From: Pseudomonas oryzae
GTDB lineage: Bacteria; Pseudomonadota; Gammaproteobacteria; Pseudomonadales; Pseudomonadaceae
NCBI RefSeq assembly: GCF_900104805.1
Contig: NZ_LT629751.1
Span: 1,655,001 to 1,719,000 of the forward strand
Direction of reading: 5' to 3'
DNA: 64,000 nt
Positions within the stretch are counted from its first letter, which is position 1. The number at the start of each line of letters is the position of its first letter. The notes under the pieces were generated by a model. The model was not told the origin of the DNA, ran no database searches, and was given only the letters and a program-made list of their open reading frames with translations. Shown here piece by piece: positions 36,846 to 45,924 of this stretch. The position numbers and the translations under genes are program-made.

Positions 36846-37177
36846 ACATGCTCCACGTACAAGGCAGGGACATCACCCTGGACAAGGACGGCTACCTGGT
36901 CGAACTGGGCGACTGGTCACCAGAAGTCGCCGAAGCGCTGGCCGCCCGCGAGGACATCGTGCTGGGCGACGCACACTGGGAAATCCTCGAGCTGCTGCGG
37001 CGCTTCTATGCCGAGTTCCAGCTGTCTCCGGCCACCCGCCCGCTGATCCGCTACACCGCGCAGCAGCTCGGCCCGGAGAAGGGCAACAGCCTGCACCTCA
37101 ACCAACTGTTCCATGGCACCCCCGCCAAACTGGCCGCCAAGCTGGCCGGACTGCCCAAACCGACCAACTGCATATGA
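36842..37177 (+). CDS. tusE: Sulfur relay protein TusE (DsrC family)
   Basis: A 111-residue DsrC-family carrier that accepts sulfur from TusBCD and delivers it to the tRNA thiouridylase MnmA. The C-terminal swinging arm ends PTNCI, with the catalytic penultimate Cys (C110). The core has DKDGYLVELGDWSPEVAEALAA and WEILELLRRFY. It overlaps tusB at the start and overlaps the next gene at its stop (ATGA). Confidence 0.95.
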   Translation: MNMLHVQGRDITLDKDGYLVELGDWSPEVAEALAAREDIVLGDAHWEILELLRRFYAEFQLSPATRPLIRYTAQQLGPEKGNSLHLNQLFHGTPAKLAAKLAGLPKPTNCI

Positions 37178-38160
37178 CGACCCCGACCCTGGTGACTCCC
37201 GCTGAACACCCCTTCGCCCAGTTCGTGCGCATCCTCGGCAAAGGCAAGCGCGGCGCGCGCAGCCTGACCCGCGAGGAAGCCCGCGAGGCCATGGGCATGC
37301 TGCTCGACGGCAAGGTCGAGGAGGTCCAGCTCGGCGCCTTCCTCATGCTGCTGCGGCACAAGGAGGAGAGCGCCGAGGAGATCGCCGGCTTCACCGAAGC
37401 GGTGCGCGAACGCCTCAACGTGCCGCCGACCGTGGTCGATCTGGACTGGCCGAGCTATGCCGGCAAGAAGCGCCACCTGCCCTGGTATCTGCTGGCGGCC
37501 AAGGCTCTGGCCGCCGGCGGTGTGCGCATCGTGATGCACGGCGGCGGCGCGCATACCGCCGGGCGCCTGTACAGCGAGCAGTTGCTCGACCTGCTGGAGA
37601 TTCCCTGCTGCGCCAGCTGGAACGATGTGGTCCACGCGCTGGATGACCGGCACCTCGCCTTCATCCCGCTGGGCGCCTGGATGCCGCGCCTGCAGCACAT
37701 GATCGACCTGCGCAACACCCTCGGCCTGCGCTCGCCGATCCACTCGCTGGCCCGCGTGCTCAACCCGCTGGGCGCGCGCTGCGTGCTGCAGAGCATCTTC
37801 CACCCCGGCTACCAGGCGATCCACCGCGACGCCAGCGTGCTGCTCGGTGACCATGCCATCGTCATCAAGGGCGATGGCGGCGAGATCGAGGTCAATCCCG
37901 ACGTCGACACCCACCTGTTCGGCGCCACCGCCGGCCAGCCGTGGGACGAGGAGTGGCCGGCGCTGTCGGCCCAGCGCCACGTCAAGCCGGCCGAACTCGA
38001 CCCGGCGCAGCTGCTCGCCTTCTGGCGCGGCGAGCGCGAGGACGCCTACGGTCGCCTCGCCGTGCTCGCCACCATGGCCCTGGCCCTGCGTGGCCTGGGG
38101 CTCGACCGCGAAGCGGCCTTCGCCCGCGCTGCCCAACTCTGGGAGCGCCGACTGGGATGA
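37174..38160 (+). CDS. ybiB: YbiB/TrpD2-like nucleic-acid-binding protein
   Basis: A 328-residue protein with the nucleoside phosphorylase/phosphoribosyltransferase class III fold of anthranilate phosphoribosyltransferase (TrpD). It has a helical N-terminal domain (LTREEAREAMGMLLDGKVEEVQLGAFLMLLR) and an alpha/beta core. The GTGGD phosphate loop of TrpD appears altered (HGGGAHTAGR), as in the YbiB/TrpD2 subfamily, which binds DNA and RNA and lacks TrpD activity. It overlaps tusE by four bases, so translation is coupled to the tRNA thiolation operon. No trp genes are near. Confidence 0.85.
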   Translation: MTTPTLVTPAEHPFAQFVRILGKGKRGARSLTREEAREAMGMLLDGKVEEVQLGAFLMLLRHKEESAEEIAGFTEAVRERLNVPPTVVDLDWPSYAGKKRHLPWYLLAAKALAAGGVRIVMHGGGAHTAGRLYSEQLLDLLEIPCCASWNDVVHALDDRHLAFIPLGAWMPRLQHMIDLRNTLGLRSPIHSLARVLNPLGARCVLQSIFHPGYQAIHRDASVLLGDHAIVIKGDGGEIEVNPDVDTHLFGATAGQPWDEEWPALSAQRHVKPAELDPAQLLAFWRGEREDAYGRLAVLATMALALRGLGLDREAAFARAAQLWERRLG

Positions 38161-38219
38161 ACGGGCCGGCGGGCCAGCAATGCGCCGCGCCCGCCCCGTC
38201 TCCTGCGTGATCGACCTGC

Positions 38220-40868
38220 ATGACCCTGTCCATCAATTCGCTACACCTGCGCGACTGGCGCCAAGCGTTCGACTCCGGCGACTTCCGGCGCGGCGCCGTC
38301 TACACGGAAGAAGGCCGCTCCCGTATCGAGCGCATCGACGACCGTCTGCTGCTCGCCGAGTGTCTGGGCAGCAGCGCGAAGCGCTACCGCCAGCGCATCC
38401 AGCTGATCGACCGCGGCGACCACTGGGACGTCGACGGCCGCTGCAGCTGTCCGGTCGGCTACAACTGCAAGCACGTGGTCGCCGCCCTGCTGACCCTTGA
38501 ACAGCTGCAGCAGCAGGGCCAGCCGGTGCCCGGCAGCAGCCCGCTGCCGCCACCCGAGATCATCGACCTGCCCGCCCAGCCGCCGCAGCCGCGTCTGCTG
38601 CTGGGCAGCCACATGCGCGTGCACTACGACGCGCGCAAGGGGCGGATGATCGAGCAGACCCAGCACCGCGCGGCGTTGTCGTTCGACTATCACGGCCACG
38701 TCACCTTCGGCCGCGTCCCGCCCCGCGAGTGGCTGGTCCGGCTCGACGAGCGCCGCCAGCTGCGCATCGCCCGCCATCACGAGGCCGAGGCGGCACTGCG
38801 CCAGCGCCTGGTCGAGTTCGGCTTCGTCATCGCCCTGCGCCGCAGCGAAGCCCTGTCGGAGAGCGACGGCGAGCTGTACGAGCTGCCGGACGATGCCGCC
38901 TGGCTGCATTTCGTCCGCGAACAGCTGCCCCGGCTGCGCGAACAGGGCTGGCAGATCCGCATGCAGCCGGACTTCCAGTTCAACCTGGCGAGCCTCGGCG
39001 AATGGCACGTGGGCATCCAGGAGTCGGAGGAAGGCGACTGGTTCGACCTGGAAATGGGCATCGAGGTGGACGGTCAGCAGGTCAGCCTGCTGCCGATCCT
39101 CCTGCACGCCATCCGCCACTCGCCCTGGCTGCTGACCGGCGAGTCGCTGGCCCGCCGCAGCGACGACGAGGAGCTGCTGGTGCCGCTGCCGCGCAGCTAC
39201 GGCGGGCGTCGCGTGGCGCTGCCGTTCGGCCGCCTCAAGCCGCTGCTGGCCAGCCTGGGTGAGCTGTATTTCCGCGCCGAGCAGGACGAGGACTCGGCCT
39301 GGAGCGAACGTCTGCGCCTGGGCCGCGCCGATGCCGCCCGCCTGGCCGCCTTGGAGCAGGTGCCCGCCCTGCACTGGTTGGGCGGCGAACGCCTGCGCCA
39401 GTTCGCCCGCCGCCTGCAGGAGCTGCCGCAGCAACCGGTGGCCACCCCGGTCGGCTTGCGCGCCGAACTGCGCGACTACCAGCAGCACAGCCTGGCCTGG
39501 CTGCAGGCACTGCGCGAACTCGAGGTCGGCGGCATCCTCGCTGACGACATGGGCCTGGGCAAGACGCTGCAGACCCTGGCGCACATCCTCGCCGAGAAGG
39601 AAGCCGGACGGCTGACCAGCCCGGCGCTGATCGTCATGCCCACCAGCCTGATCCCCAACTGGCAGGACGAGGCGGCCCGCTTCGCCCCCGAGCTGCGCGT
39701 GCTGGCCCTGCACGGCGCCCGGCGCAAGGGCCTGTTCGAGCAGATCGACCAGCACGACCTGGTGCTGACCACCTACGCCCTGCTGCCGCGCGACCTCAAG
39801 CAGTTCAATGGCCGCCACTGGCACCTGCTGATCCTCGACGAGGCGCAGAACATCAAGAATCCGCGCAGCCGCGCCGCCCAGGCGGCCGGCCAGCTCAGCG
39901 CCAGCCAGCGCCTGTGCCTGACCGGCACACCGCTGGAGAACCACCTCGGCGAGCTGTGGTCGCTGTTCAATTTCCTGATGCCGGGCTGGCTGGGCGACAA
40001 CAAGGCGTTCACCCGCGTTTATCGCACGCCGATCGAGAAGCACGGCGATGCCCTGCGCCTCGCCCACCTGGTCGCGCGGGTCCGGCCCTTCCTGCTGCGC
40101 CGTACCAAGGAGCAGGTCGCGCGCGAGCTGCCGCCGAAGACCGAGATCACCCAGCGCATCGAACTGAGCGACGTACAGCGCGACCGCTACGAGACCCTGC
40201 GCCTGGCCATGGACCGGAAGGTGCGCGCCGAGATCCAGCGCCTCGGCCTCGGCCGCAGCCAACTGGTGATCCTCGAGGCGCTGCTGCGCCTGCGCCAGGC
40301 CTGCTGCGACCTGCGCCTGCTGGGTGACGAGGGCGCCGAACACACCAGCGCCGACTCCGGCAAGCTCACCGCCCTGCTGGAAATGCTCGAGGAACTGATC
40401 GCCGAGGGCCGCCGCGTGCTGCTGTTCTCGCAGTTCACCAGCATGCTCGGCCTGATCGAGCAGGAGCTGAAGGCACGCCGGATCGCCTACGCCAAGCTGA
40501 CCGGCGCCACCCAGGACCGCCGCGCACCGGTGGAAGCCTTCCAGGGCGGCAAGGTGCCGGTGTTCCTGATCAGCCTCAAGGCCGGCGGCGCCGGCCTCAA
40601 CCTGACCGCCGCCGACACCGTGATCCACTTCGACCCCTGGTGGAACCCGGCCGCCGAAGCCCAGGCCAGCGACCGCGCCTACCGTATCGGCCAGGACAAA
40701 CCGGTGTTCGTCTACCGCCTGATCGCCCGCGGCAGCGTCGAGGAGAAGATCCAGCAGCTGCAGGAAAGCAAGGCCAGCCTGGCACGCAGCGTGCTGGAGG
40801 GCGGCGGCCAGGGCGAGTGGACGCTGAGCGAGGCGGATCTCGACGCCCTGCTCGCGCCGCTGGCCTGA
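38220..40868 (+). CDS. SWIM-domain SNF2-family ATPase
   Basis: An 882-residue protein. Residues about 70-95 form a SWIM zinc finger (CSCPVGYNCKHVVAALL), residues about 130-390 an SNF2-associated beta domain, and residues about 415-870 the SNF2/Swi2 motor: DDMGLGKTLQTL (Walker A), DEAQNIKN (motif II), LTGTPLENHLGELWSL (III), and QASDRAYRIGQDKPVFVYRL (VI). It should use ATP to translocate on duplex nucleic acid, in the HepA/RapA-related class; target unknown. It begins 59 bases after the ybiB-like gene, with no strong ribosome site at the ATG. Confidence 0.92.
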   Translation: MTLSINSLHLRDWRQAFDSGDFRRGAVYTEEGRSRIERIDDRLLLAECLGSSAKRYRQRIQLIDRGDHWDVDGRCSCPVGYNCKHVVAALLTLEQLQQQGQPVPGSSPLPPPEIIDLPAQPPQPRLLLGSHMRVHYDARKGRMIEQTQHRAALSFDYHGHVTFGRVPPREWLVRLDERRQLRIARHHEAEAALRQRLVEFGFVIALRRSEALSESDGELYELPDDAAWLHFVREQLPRLREQGWQIRMQPDFQFNLASLGEWHVGIQESEEGDWFDLEMGIEVDGQQVSLLPILLHAIRHSPWLLTGESLARRSDDEELLVPLPRSYGGRRVALPFGRLKPLLASLGELYFRAEQDEDSAWSERLRLGRADAARLAALEQVPALHWLGGERLRQFARRLQELPQQPVATPVGLRAELRDYQQHSLAWLQALRELEVGGILADDMGLGKTLQTLAHILAEKEAGRLTSPALIVMPTSLIPNWQDEAARFAPELRVLALHGARRKGLFEQIDQHDLVLTTYALLPRDLKQFNGRHWHLLILDEAQNIKNPRSRAAQAAGQLSASQRLCLTGTPLENHLGELWSLFNFLMPGWLGDNKAFTRVYRTPIEKHGDALRLAHLVARVRPFLLRRTKEQVARELPPKTEITQRIELSDVQRDRYETLRLAMDRKVRAEIQRLGLGRSQLVILEALLRLRQACCDLRLLGDEGAEHTSADSGKLTALLEMLEELIAEGRRVLLFSQFTSMLGLIEQELKARRIAYAKLTGATQDRRAPVEAFQGGKVPVFLISLKAGGAGLNLTAADTVIHFDPWWNPAAEAQASDRAYRIGQDKPVFVYRLIARGSVEEKIQQLQESKASLARSVLEGGGQGEWTLSEADLDALLAPLA

Positions 40869-40878
40869 CGCACCCGCG

Positions 40879-41526
40879 GTGCTGTTCTCCGACCCGCGGC
40901 AGGCACCGGCGCAGAGCATCGCCTGCGAACGGCGCGACTATCCGGAATGGCACCGCGGGCGGCCGCGCTACGCCGTCTGGACGGTGCCGGTCGACTGCCC
41001 GCGAGTACTCGCTCGCCTTCAGCGCGCCCAGCAGCACCTGGGCGCCTGGCTGCACGTGGGCTACCGGCGCCAGGCGCACATCACCCTGTTCGTCTGCGGC
41101 TTTCCGGCCGAGCAGCCGCACTTCGACGACGATTTCCCCGGCGAGCGCCTCGCCGCGCAGCTCACTGCCCTCGACACCCTGGACGCCAACCGGTTCGAGC
41201 TGCAGATCGGTGGACTGGACAGCTACGCCAGCGCTCCTTTCCTGACCGTCGCCGATCCACAAGGCCGGCTGGCGCAACTGCGCACGGCGCTGGCCACACA
41301 CAGCACGGAAATCCGCCAGGCACCCTATCACCCGCACCTGACGGTCGGCCTGTACGCCCGCACCCTGCCGCGGCAGACCTTGCGACAACGACTGGGCGAA
41401 TTCAGCGACAGCGCGCCTCTGACCCTGACCGTGCGGGAACTGCACTACAGCACCTACGCCGCCGCCGAGCTGTTCGGCACGCTGCGCTGCGAGCGGCGCG
41501 TGGTGCTGAGCGCCACTATTCCCTGA
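40879..41526 (+). CDS. 2H phosphoesterase, 2'-5' RNA ligase family
   Basis: A 215-residue protein with the two H-x-T/S motifs of the 2H superfamily: HITLF in the first half (about residue 72) and HLTVGLY in the second (about residue 154). The family includes bacterial ThpR and cyclic phosphodiesterases acting on RNA 2',3'-cyclic or 2'-5' ends. The start is a GTG at 40879, ten bases after the SNF2 stop, suggesting co-transcription. The last 11 bases overlap the convergent decarboxylase gene. The substrate cannot be deduced. Confidence 0.82.
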   Translation: MLFSDPRQAPAQSIACERRDYPEWHRGRPRYAVWTVPVDCPRVLARLQRAQQHLGAWLHVGYRRQAHITLFVCGFPAEQPHFDDDFPGERLAAQLTALDTLDANRFELQIGGLDSYASAPFLTVADPQGRLAQLRTALATHSTEIRQAPYHPHLTVGLYARTLPRQTLRQRLGEFSDSAPLTLTVRELHYSTYAAAELFGTLRCERRVVLSATIP

Positions 41527-43672
41527 TCACGTAGCCGTAGGCACGCTTGCGCCCGTCGGCCTCGCGCTGCAGGTAGACGCCCTGGATTTCAGGCTCGAAA
41601 CCGGGCAGTTCGTTGACGCCCTGCTCCAGGGCGAGGAAGTAGCTGAGCGCCGCACCGCCCCATACCTCGCCGGGCACCACGCAGAGCACCCCCGGCGGAT
41701 AGGGCAAGGCACCTTCGGCAGCGATGCGCCCGTCGATCTCGGCCAGCGGCACCAGCTCCACCTGGTTGCGCAGCAGATGCTGGTTGGCCTCCCAGGGCGT
41801 CATCGCCTGGCGGGGGAAGTGCTCCTTGCGGAACATCCGCTTCTGCAGCTGGTTCATCCCGTGCTGGCGGTAGAAGTCGTGCATCTCCTGGCACAGGCGG
41901 CGCAGGGTATAACCCGCGTACTTCTCGTGGCCGGCATGGATCGCCGGCAGCACCTCGGCCAGCGGCGTGTCGTTGTCCAGATGGCGCTCGAACTGCGCCA
42001 GATGGGCCACCAGATGCTGCAACTTGGCGAAGTTGTCCGACGGGGTGAGCAGGAACAGGATCGAGTTGAGGTCAGCCTTCTCCGGGACTATGCCGTTGGA
42101 GCGCAGATAGTGGGCGAGCACCGCGGCCGGCACGCCGAACGAGGCGTAGCCGCCAGTGGCCGGATCGATGCCCGGGGTGGTCAGCAGCATCTTGCACGGG
42201 TCGACGTAGTACTGGTCCCTGGCGTAGCCGGCGAAGTCGTGCCAGGCGTCCTCCGGGCGGAATTTGAAGAAGCGCAGGTCGTCGATGATCATCTCGGTGT
42301 CGTGCTCGGCCCACGGCCGGCCGTCGACCAGCGCCGGGATGAACGGCTTGATGTACTTGCAGGTGCGCAGCATCAGCTTGCGCGCGTCCACACCGTTCCT
42401 GATGCACTCGCGCCACAGGTTGCGCCCGGCCAGGCCAGCGTGCATCTGCGCGTTGACGTCGAGGGCAGCGAAGATCGGGTAAAACGGGCTGGTCGAGGCA
42501 TGCATCATGTAGGCGTTGTTCAGCCGCTTGTGGTTGCAGTAGCGCGGCTGACCCTTGATGTGGCGGTCCTTCTTGTGGATCTGCGACGACTGCGAGAAAC
42601 CCGCCTGCTGCTTGTGCACCGACTGGGTGACGAACAGCCCCGGATCGTCCGGCCCCAGCTCGAGCAGCAGCGGCGAGCTGTCATGCATCATCGGGATGAA
42701 CTGCTCGTAGCCGACCCAGGCCGAGTCGAACAGGATGTAGTCGCACAGCCTGCCGATACGCTGCACCACCTGGCGGGCGTCGTAGATGGTCCCGTCGTAG
42801 GTGCCGAGCTGGATCACCGCCAGTCGGAACGGCCGCTCCAGTTGCGCCCGCGCCGGATCGACCTCGGCGATCGCCGCACGGATGTAGTGCTCGTCGAAGC
42901 AGTGCGCATCGATGCCGCCGATGAAGCCGTAGGCGTTGCGCGCCGTCTCCAGGTACACCGGCCGGGCGCCGCAGAGGATCAGCGCTCCGAGATGGATGGA
43001 CTTGTGGTTGTTGCGGTCGAACAACACCAGGTCGTCCTTGGCCAGCAACGCGCTGGTCACCACCTTGTTCGAGGTCGAGGTGCCGTTGAGCACGAAGTAG
43101 GTCTTGTCGGCGTTGTAGATGCGCGCGGCGTTCATCTGCGCATCGCGGGCCGGCCCCTCGTGGATCAGCAGGTCGCCGAGCTTGACGTCGGCATTGCACA
43201 GGTCGGCGCGGAACACGTTCTCGCCGAAGAACTCGAAGAACGCCCGCCCCAGCGGGTGGCCGCGAAAGAACTGCCCACCCTGGTGGCCGGGGCAGTCGAA
43301 GGCCACGTTGCCGGTCTTGACGTACTCCTTGAGCGCCTTGAAGAAAGGCGGGTAGAGCTTCTGCGCGTAGGTTTCGCCGGCCTTGGCGATGCGCTGGCCG
43401 TTGAAGTGGCGCTCGCCCTTGCCCACCTGCAGCGTGCCGGCGATGCGCGAGAGGATGTCCTCCGGCACCACCTCGCCCGGCCGCAGGGCGACGAACAGCG
43501 GGATCGGGAAGCCGGTATGGCTGATCCGGGCCAGCACCTCGCGCGCCTCGTCCGCCGGCGCCACCACTGCGCCCACATTGGTGAAGTCGGTGGTGGCCAG
43601 GTCGATCTTCTCGTAGTCGAGGATGAAGCTGTCGAACAGCGACGGCGGGCAGGCAAGCTTGAAGGTGCTCAT
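41516..43672 (-). CDS. Class I Orn/Lys/Arg decarboxylase
   Basis: A 718-residue PLP enzyme of the prokaryotic fold-type I basic amino acid decarboxylases. It has an N-terminal wing (flavodoxin-like, about 1-100), the core with GTSTSNKVV near residue 200, and the PLP lysine K354 in SVHKQQAGFSQSSQIHK. The C-terminal domain begins after about residue 565. Ornithine, lysine and arginine decarboxylases cannot be separated safely by eye; polyamine synthesis or acid resistance are the likely roles. I chose the ATG at 43672 because GGAGA lies just upstream, over the METT start at 43684. Confidence 0.88.
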   Translation of the reverse strand: MSTFKLACPPSLFDSFILDYEKIDLATTDFTNVGAVVAPADEAREVLARISHTGFPIPLFVALRPGEVVPEDILSRIAGTLQVGKGERHFNGQRIAKAGETYAQKLYPPFFKALKEYVKTGNVAFDCPGHQGGQFFRGHPLGRAFFEFFGENVFRADLCNADVKLGDLLIHEGPARDAQMNAARIYNADKTYFVLNGTSTSNKVVTSALLAKDDLVLFDRNNHKSIHLGALILCGARPVYLETARNAYGFIGGIDAHCFDEHYIRAAIAEVDPARAQLERPFRLAVIQLGTYDGTIYDARQVVQRIGRLCDYILFDSAWVGYEQFIPMMHDSSPLLLELGPDDPGLFVTQSVHKQQAGFSQSSQIHKKDRHIKGQPRYCNHKRLNNAYMMHASTSPFYPIFAALDVNAQMHAGLAGRNLWRECIRNGVDARKLMLRTCKYIKPFIPALVDGRPWAEHDTEMIIDDLRFFKFRPEDAWHDFAGYARDQYYVDPCKMLLTTPGIDPATGGYASFGVPAAVLAHYLRSNGIVPEKADLNSILFLLTPSDNFAKLQHLVAHLAQFERHLDNDTPLAEVLPAIHAGHEKYAGYTLRRLCQEMHDFYRQHGMNQLQKRMFRKEHFPRQAMTPWEANQHLLRNQVELVPLAEIDGRIAAEGALPYPPGVLCVVPGEVWGGAALSYFLALEQGVNELPGFEPEIQGVYLQREADGRKRAYGYVIRE

Positions 43673-43983
43673 GGTGGTCTCCATGCCGACGGCGGGGCTT
43701 TCCTGAATCTAGCCAGCGGCGGCGGCTTTGCCAGCCACTGGAGCCGGTGATGGACGCTGCAAGGCAGCGGATCACGCGCCGGCGGCCCTGCCCCCCCGGC
43801 CTGATTAACCGCATCATGGGGAGGTGCGACTCGTCTACTCCAGCTCTCCAATTCATTATGTTCAATAGCGTAAATCATAATGCGACACCCCGGTGCGGCC
43901 ACGCGCCATTCGCCCCGTCGCGGCGGCCGACCGTATAATCCGTCCGTCAATTTCGCAGCCGGCCGGAGGGAATCGCCGCCGTC
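43673..43983. promoter_or_regulatory. Divergent regulatory region decarboxylase / DUF1275
   Basis: These 311 bases lie between genes facing away from each other. A distinctly A/T-rich stretch at 43850-43882 carries the inverted repeat CATTATG (43854-43860) and CATAATG (43876-43882), 15 bases apart, which could be an operator or overlap -10 elements. No gene is seen. Confidence 0.45.
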
Positions 43984-44748
43984 ATGCCGATCAAGTACGC
44001 CCGCCGTCTCACCGACCGCCGTCGCTCGCGACAGAGCAACCGCCAGCTCGGCCTGTGCCTGGCCTTCATCGCCGGGGCGGCGAACGCCGGCGGCTTTCTC
44101 GCCGTGCAGCAGTACACCTCGCACATGACCGGCATCGTCTCCTCGATGGCCGACAACCTGGTGCTGGGCAAGACCGACCTGGTGCTGGGCGGCCTCGGCG
44201 GCCTGCTGTCGTTCATCGGCGGCGCCATCACCTCCACCCTGCTGATCAACTTCTCGCGCCGGCGCCGCCTGCACGGCCAGTTCGCCCTGCCGCTGCTGCT
44301 CGAGGCCGCCCTGCTGCTGTGCTTCGGCGTGCTCGGCGCATGGCTGATGGCGATTCCGGGCTTCTTCGTGCCGCTCACGGTGATGCTGCTGTGCTTCATC
44401 ATGGGGCTGCAGAACGCCATCATCACCAAGCTCTCCAATGCGGAGATCCGCACCACCCACGTCACCGGGATGGTCACCGACATCGGCATCGAGCTGGGCA
44501 AGGCGCTCTATGTCAACCGCCACGCGCGCCCCGATCAGCTCCCGGTACGCGCCAATCGCGAGCGCCTGCGCATCAATGCGCTGCTGGTCGGCTGCTTCTT
44601 CGTCGGCGGGGTGAGCGGTGCCTTCGGTTTCCACCACTTCGGCTTTCTCGCCACCGTGCCGCTGGCGGCGCTGCTGCTGACCCTGGCGCTGGTGCCGGTG
44701 CTGGACGACCTGCGCCTGGCCTGGCAACTGTGGCGCCGCCGCCACTGA
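43984..44748 (+). CDS. DUF1275 (YoaK) family membrane protein
   Basis: A 254-residue inner-membrane protein with about six hydrophobic helices. Family features include AGAANAGGFLAVQQYTSHMTGIVSSMADNL near residues 30-58 and MGLQNAIITKLSNAEIRTTHVTGMVTDIGIELG near residues 140-172, which repeat the same T-x-H-x-T-G pattern. DUF1275 proteins are widespread and of unknown function, possibly transporters. GGAGGG lies about 12 bases before the ATG. The exporter operon begins about 100 bases downstream. Confidence 0.82.
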   Translation: MPIKYARRLTDRRRSRQSNRQLGLCLAFIAGAANAGGFLAVQQYTSHMTGIVSSMADNLVLGKTDLVLGGLGGLLSFIGGAITSTLLINFSRRRRLHGQFALPLLLEAALLLCFGVLGAWLMAIPGFFVPLTVMLLCFIMGLQNAIITKLSNAEIRTTHVTGMVTDIGIELGKALYVNRHARPDQLPVRANRERLRINALLVGCFFVGGVSGAFGFHHFGFLATVPLAALLLTLALVPVLDDLRLAWQLWRRRH

Positions 44749-44847
44749 GGCGGCGCAACGCCGCGCCGGCGTGCTCCGCGTAGTCCGCCTGGGCGATAGG
44801 CAATGCACGGCCGGTCTGATAGATAGAGGGAGCGCCCTCGCAAACGG

Positions 44848-45924
44848 ATGGACGAGATGAATCAACGCAAATGGATCACCCGCAGCCTCCTCCTCGCCGC
44901 GCTGGCCGGCGCCGGCTGGCTGGTCTGGCAGGGGCTGCAGCCCAAGGGTCTCGGCGATGGCTTCGTCAGCGGCAACGGGCGCATCGAGGCGACCGAGATC
45001 GACGTGGCCACCAAGCTGGCCGGGCGCATCGCCGCCATCGAGGTCGACGAGGGCACCTTCGTGCAGCCCGGCCAGGTGCTGGCGCGCATGGATACCACGG
45101 TGCTGCAGGCGCAGCTCAGCCAGGCCGAGGCCCAGGTACGCCAGGCGCAGAACGCCATCCACACCGCCCACGCGCTGGTCGCCCAGCGGGCAAGCGAGAA
45201 GGCCACCGCCGAAGCGGTGGTGCTGCAGCGCCAGGCCGAGCTGACCGCCGCGCAGAAGCGCCACCAGCGCACCGAGGCGCTGGTCAAGCGCAACGCCATG
45301 GCGCTGCAGCAGCTCGACGACGACCTCGCCGCCCTGCAGAGCGCCCAGGCCGCGCTGGCCGCGGCGCGCGCCCAGGTGCTCTCCGACCAGGCCGCCATCG
45401 AGGCCGCGCGCTCCCAGGTGATCGAGGCCGAATCCGCCGTCGAGGCGGCCAGGGCCACGGTGACCCGCCTGCAGGCCGACATCGACGACAGCGCGCTGAA
45501 GACCGACCGTGTCGCCCGCGTGCAGTACCGCGTAGCGCAGTCCGGCGAGGTGCTCGGCGCCGGCGGCAAGGTACTCAATCTGGTCGATCTGGCCGACGTG
45601 TACATGACCTTCTTCCTGCCCGAACGCCAGGCCGGCCTGGTGGCCATCGGCAGCGAAGTGCGCGTGGTGCTGGACGCCGCTCCAGAGTTCGTGATCCCGG
45701 CCCGGGTCAGCTACGTCGCCAGCGTCGCCCAGTTCACCCCCAAGACGGTGGAAACCGCCAGCGAACGGGAGAAGATGATGTTCCGCGTCAAGGCGCGCAT
45801 CGACCCGGCGTTGCTGCGCAAGCATCAGGAGCAGGTGAAGACCGGCCTGCCCGGGGTCGCCTGGCTCAAGCTGGATGAGACGCTCGAGTGGCCGGCGCAG
45901 CTGCAGGTCAAGGTTGCGCCGTGA
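44848..45924 (+). CDS. yhiI: HlyD-family adaptor of the RbbA exporter (YhiI-like)
   Basis: A 358-residue periplasmic adaptor anchored by one N-terminal helix (about 11-30). It has the biotinyl-lipoyl halves ([41 protein letters not shown]) and a long Ala/Gln-rich coiled coil (about 88-220). The closing barrel contains [22 protein letters not shown]. It should link the ABC exporter to the outer-membrane channel encoded three genes later. Its stop overlaps the GTG of rbbA. The gene order copies E. coli yhiI-rbbA-yhhJ. Confidence 0.88.
   Translation: MDEMNQRKWITRSLLLAALAGAGWLVWQGLQPKGLGDGFVSGNGRIEATEIDVATKLAGRIAAIEVDEGTFVQPGQVLARMDTTVLQAQLSQAEAQVRQAQNAIHTAHALVAQRASEKATAEAVVLQRQAELTAAQKRHQRTEALVKRNAMALQQLDDDLAALQSAQAALAAARAQVLSDQAAIEAARSQVIEAESAVEAARATVTRLQADIDDSALKTDRVARVQYRVAQSGEVLGAGGKVLNLVDLADVYMTFFLPERQAGLVAIGSEVRVVLDAAPEFVIPARVSYVASVAQFTPKTVETASEREKMMFRVKARIDPALLRKHQEQVKTGLPGVAWLKLDETLEWPAQLQVKVAP

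Noticed and set aside
37174-38160. Assignment of the TrpD-like gene as anthranilate phosphoribosyltransferase
   Set aside because: The phosphoribosyl-binding Gly-rich motif is altered, no trp genes are nearby, and coupling to tusE fits the YbiB/TrpD2 subfamily better.
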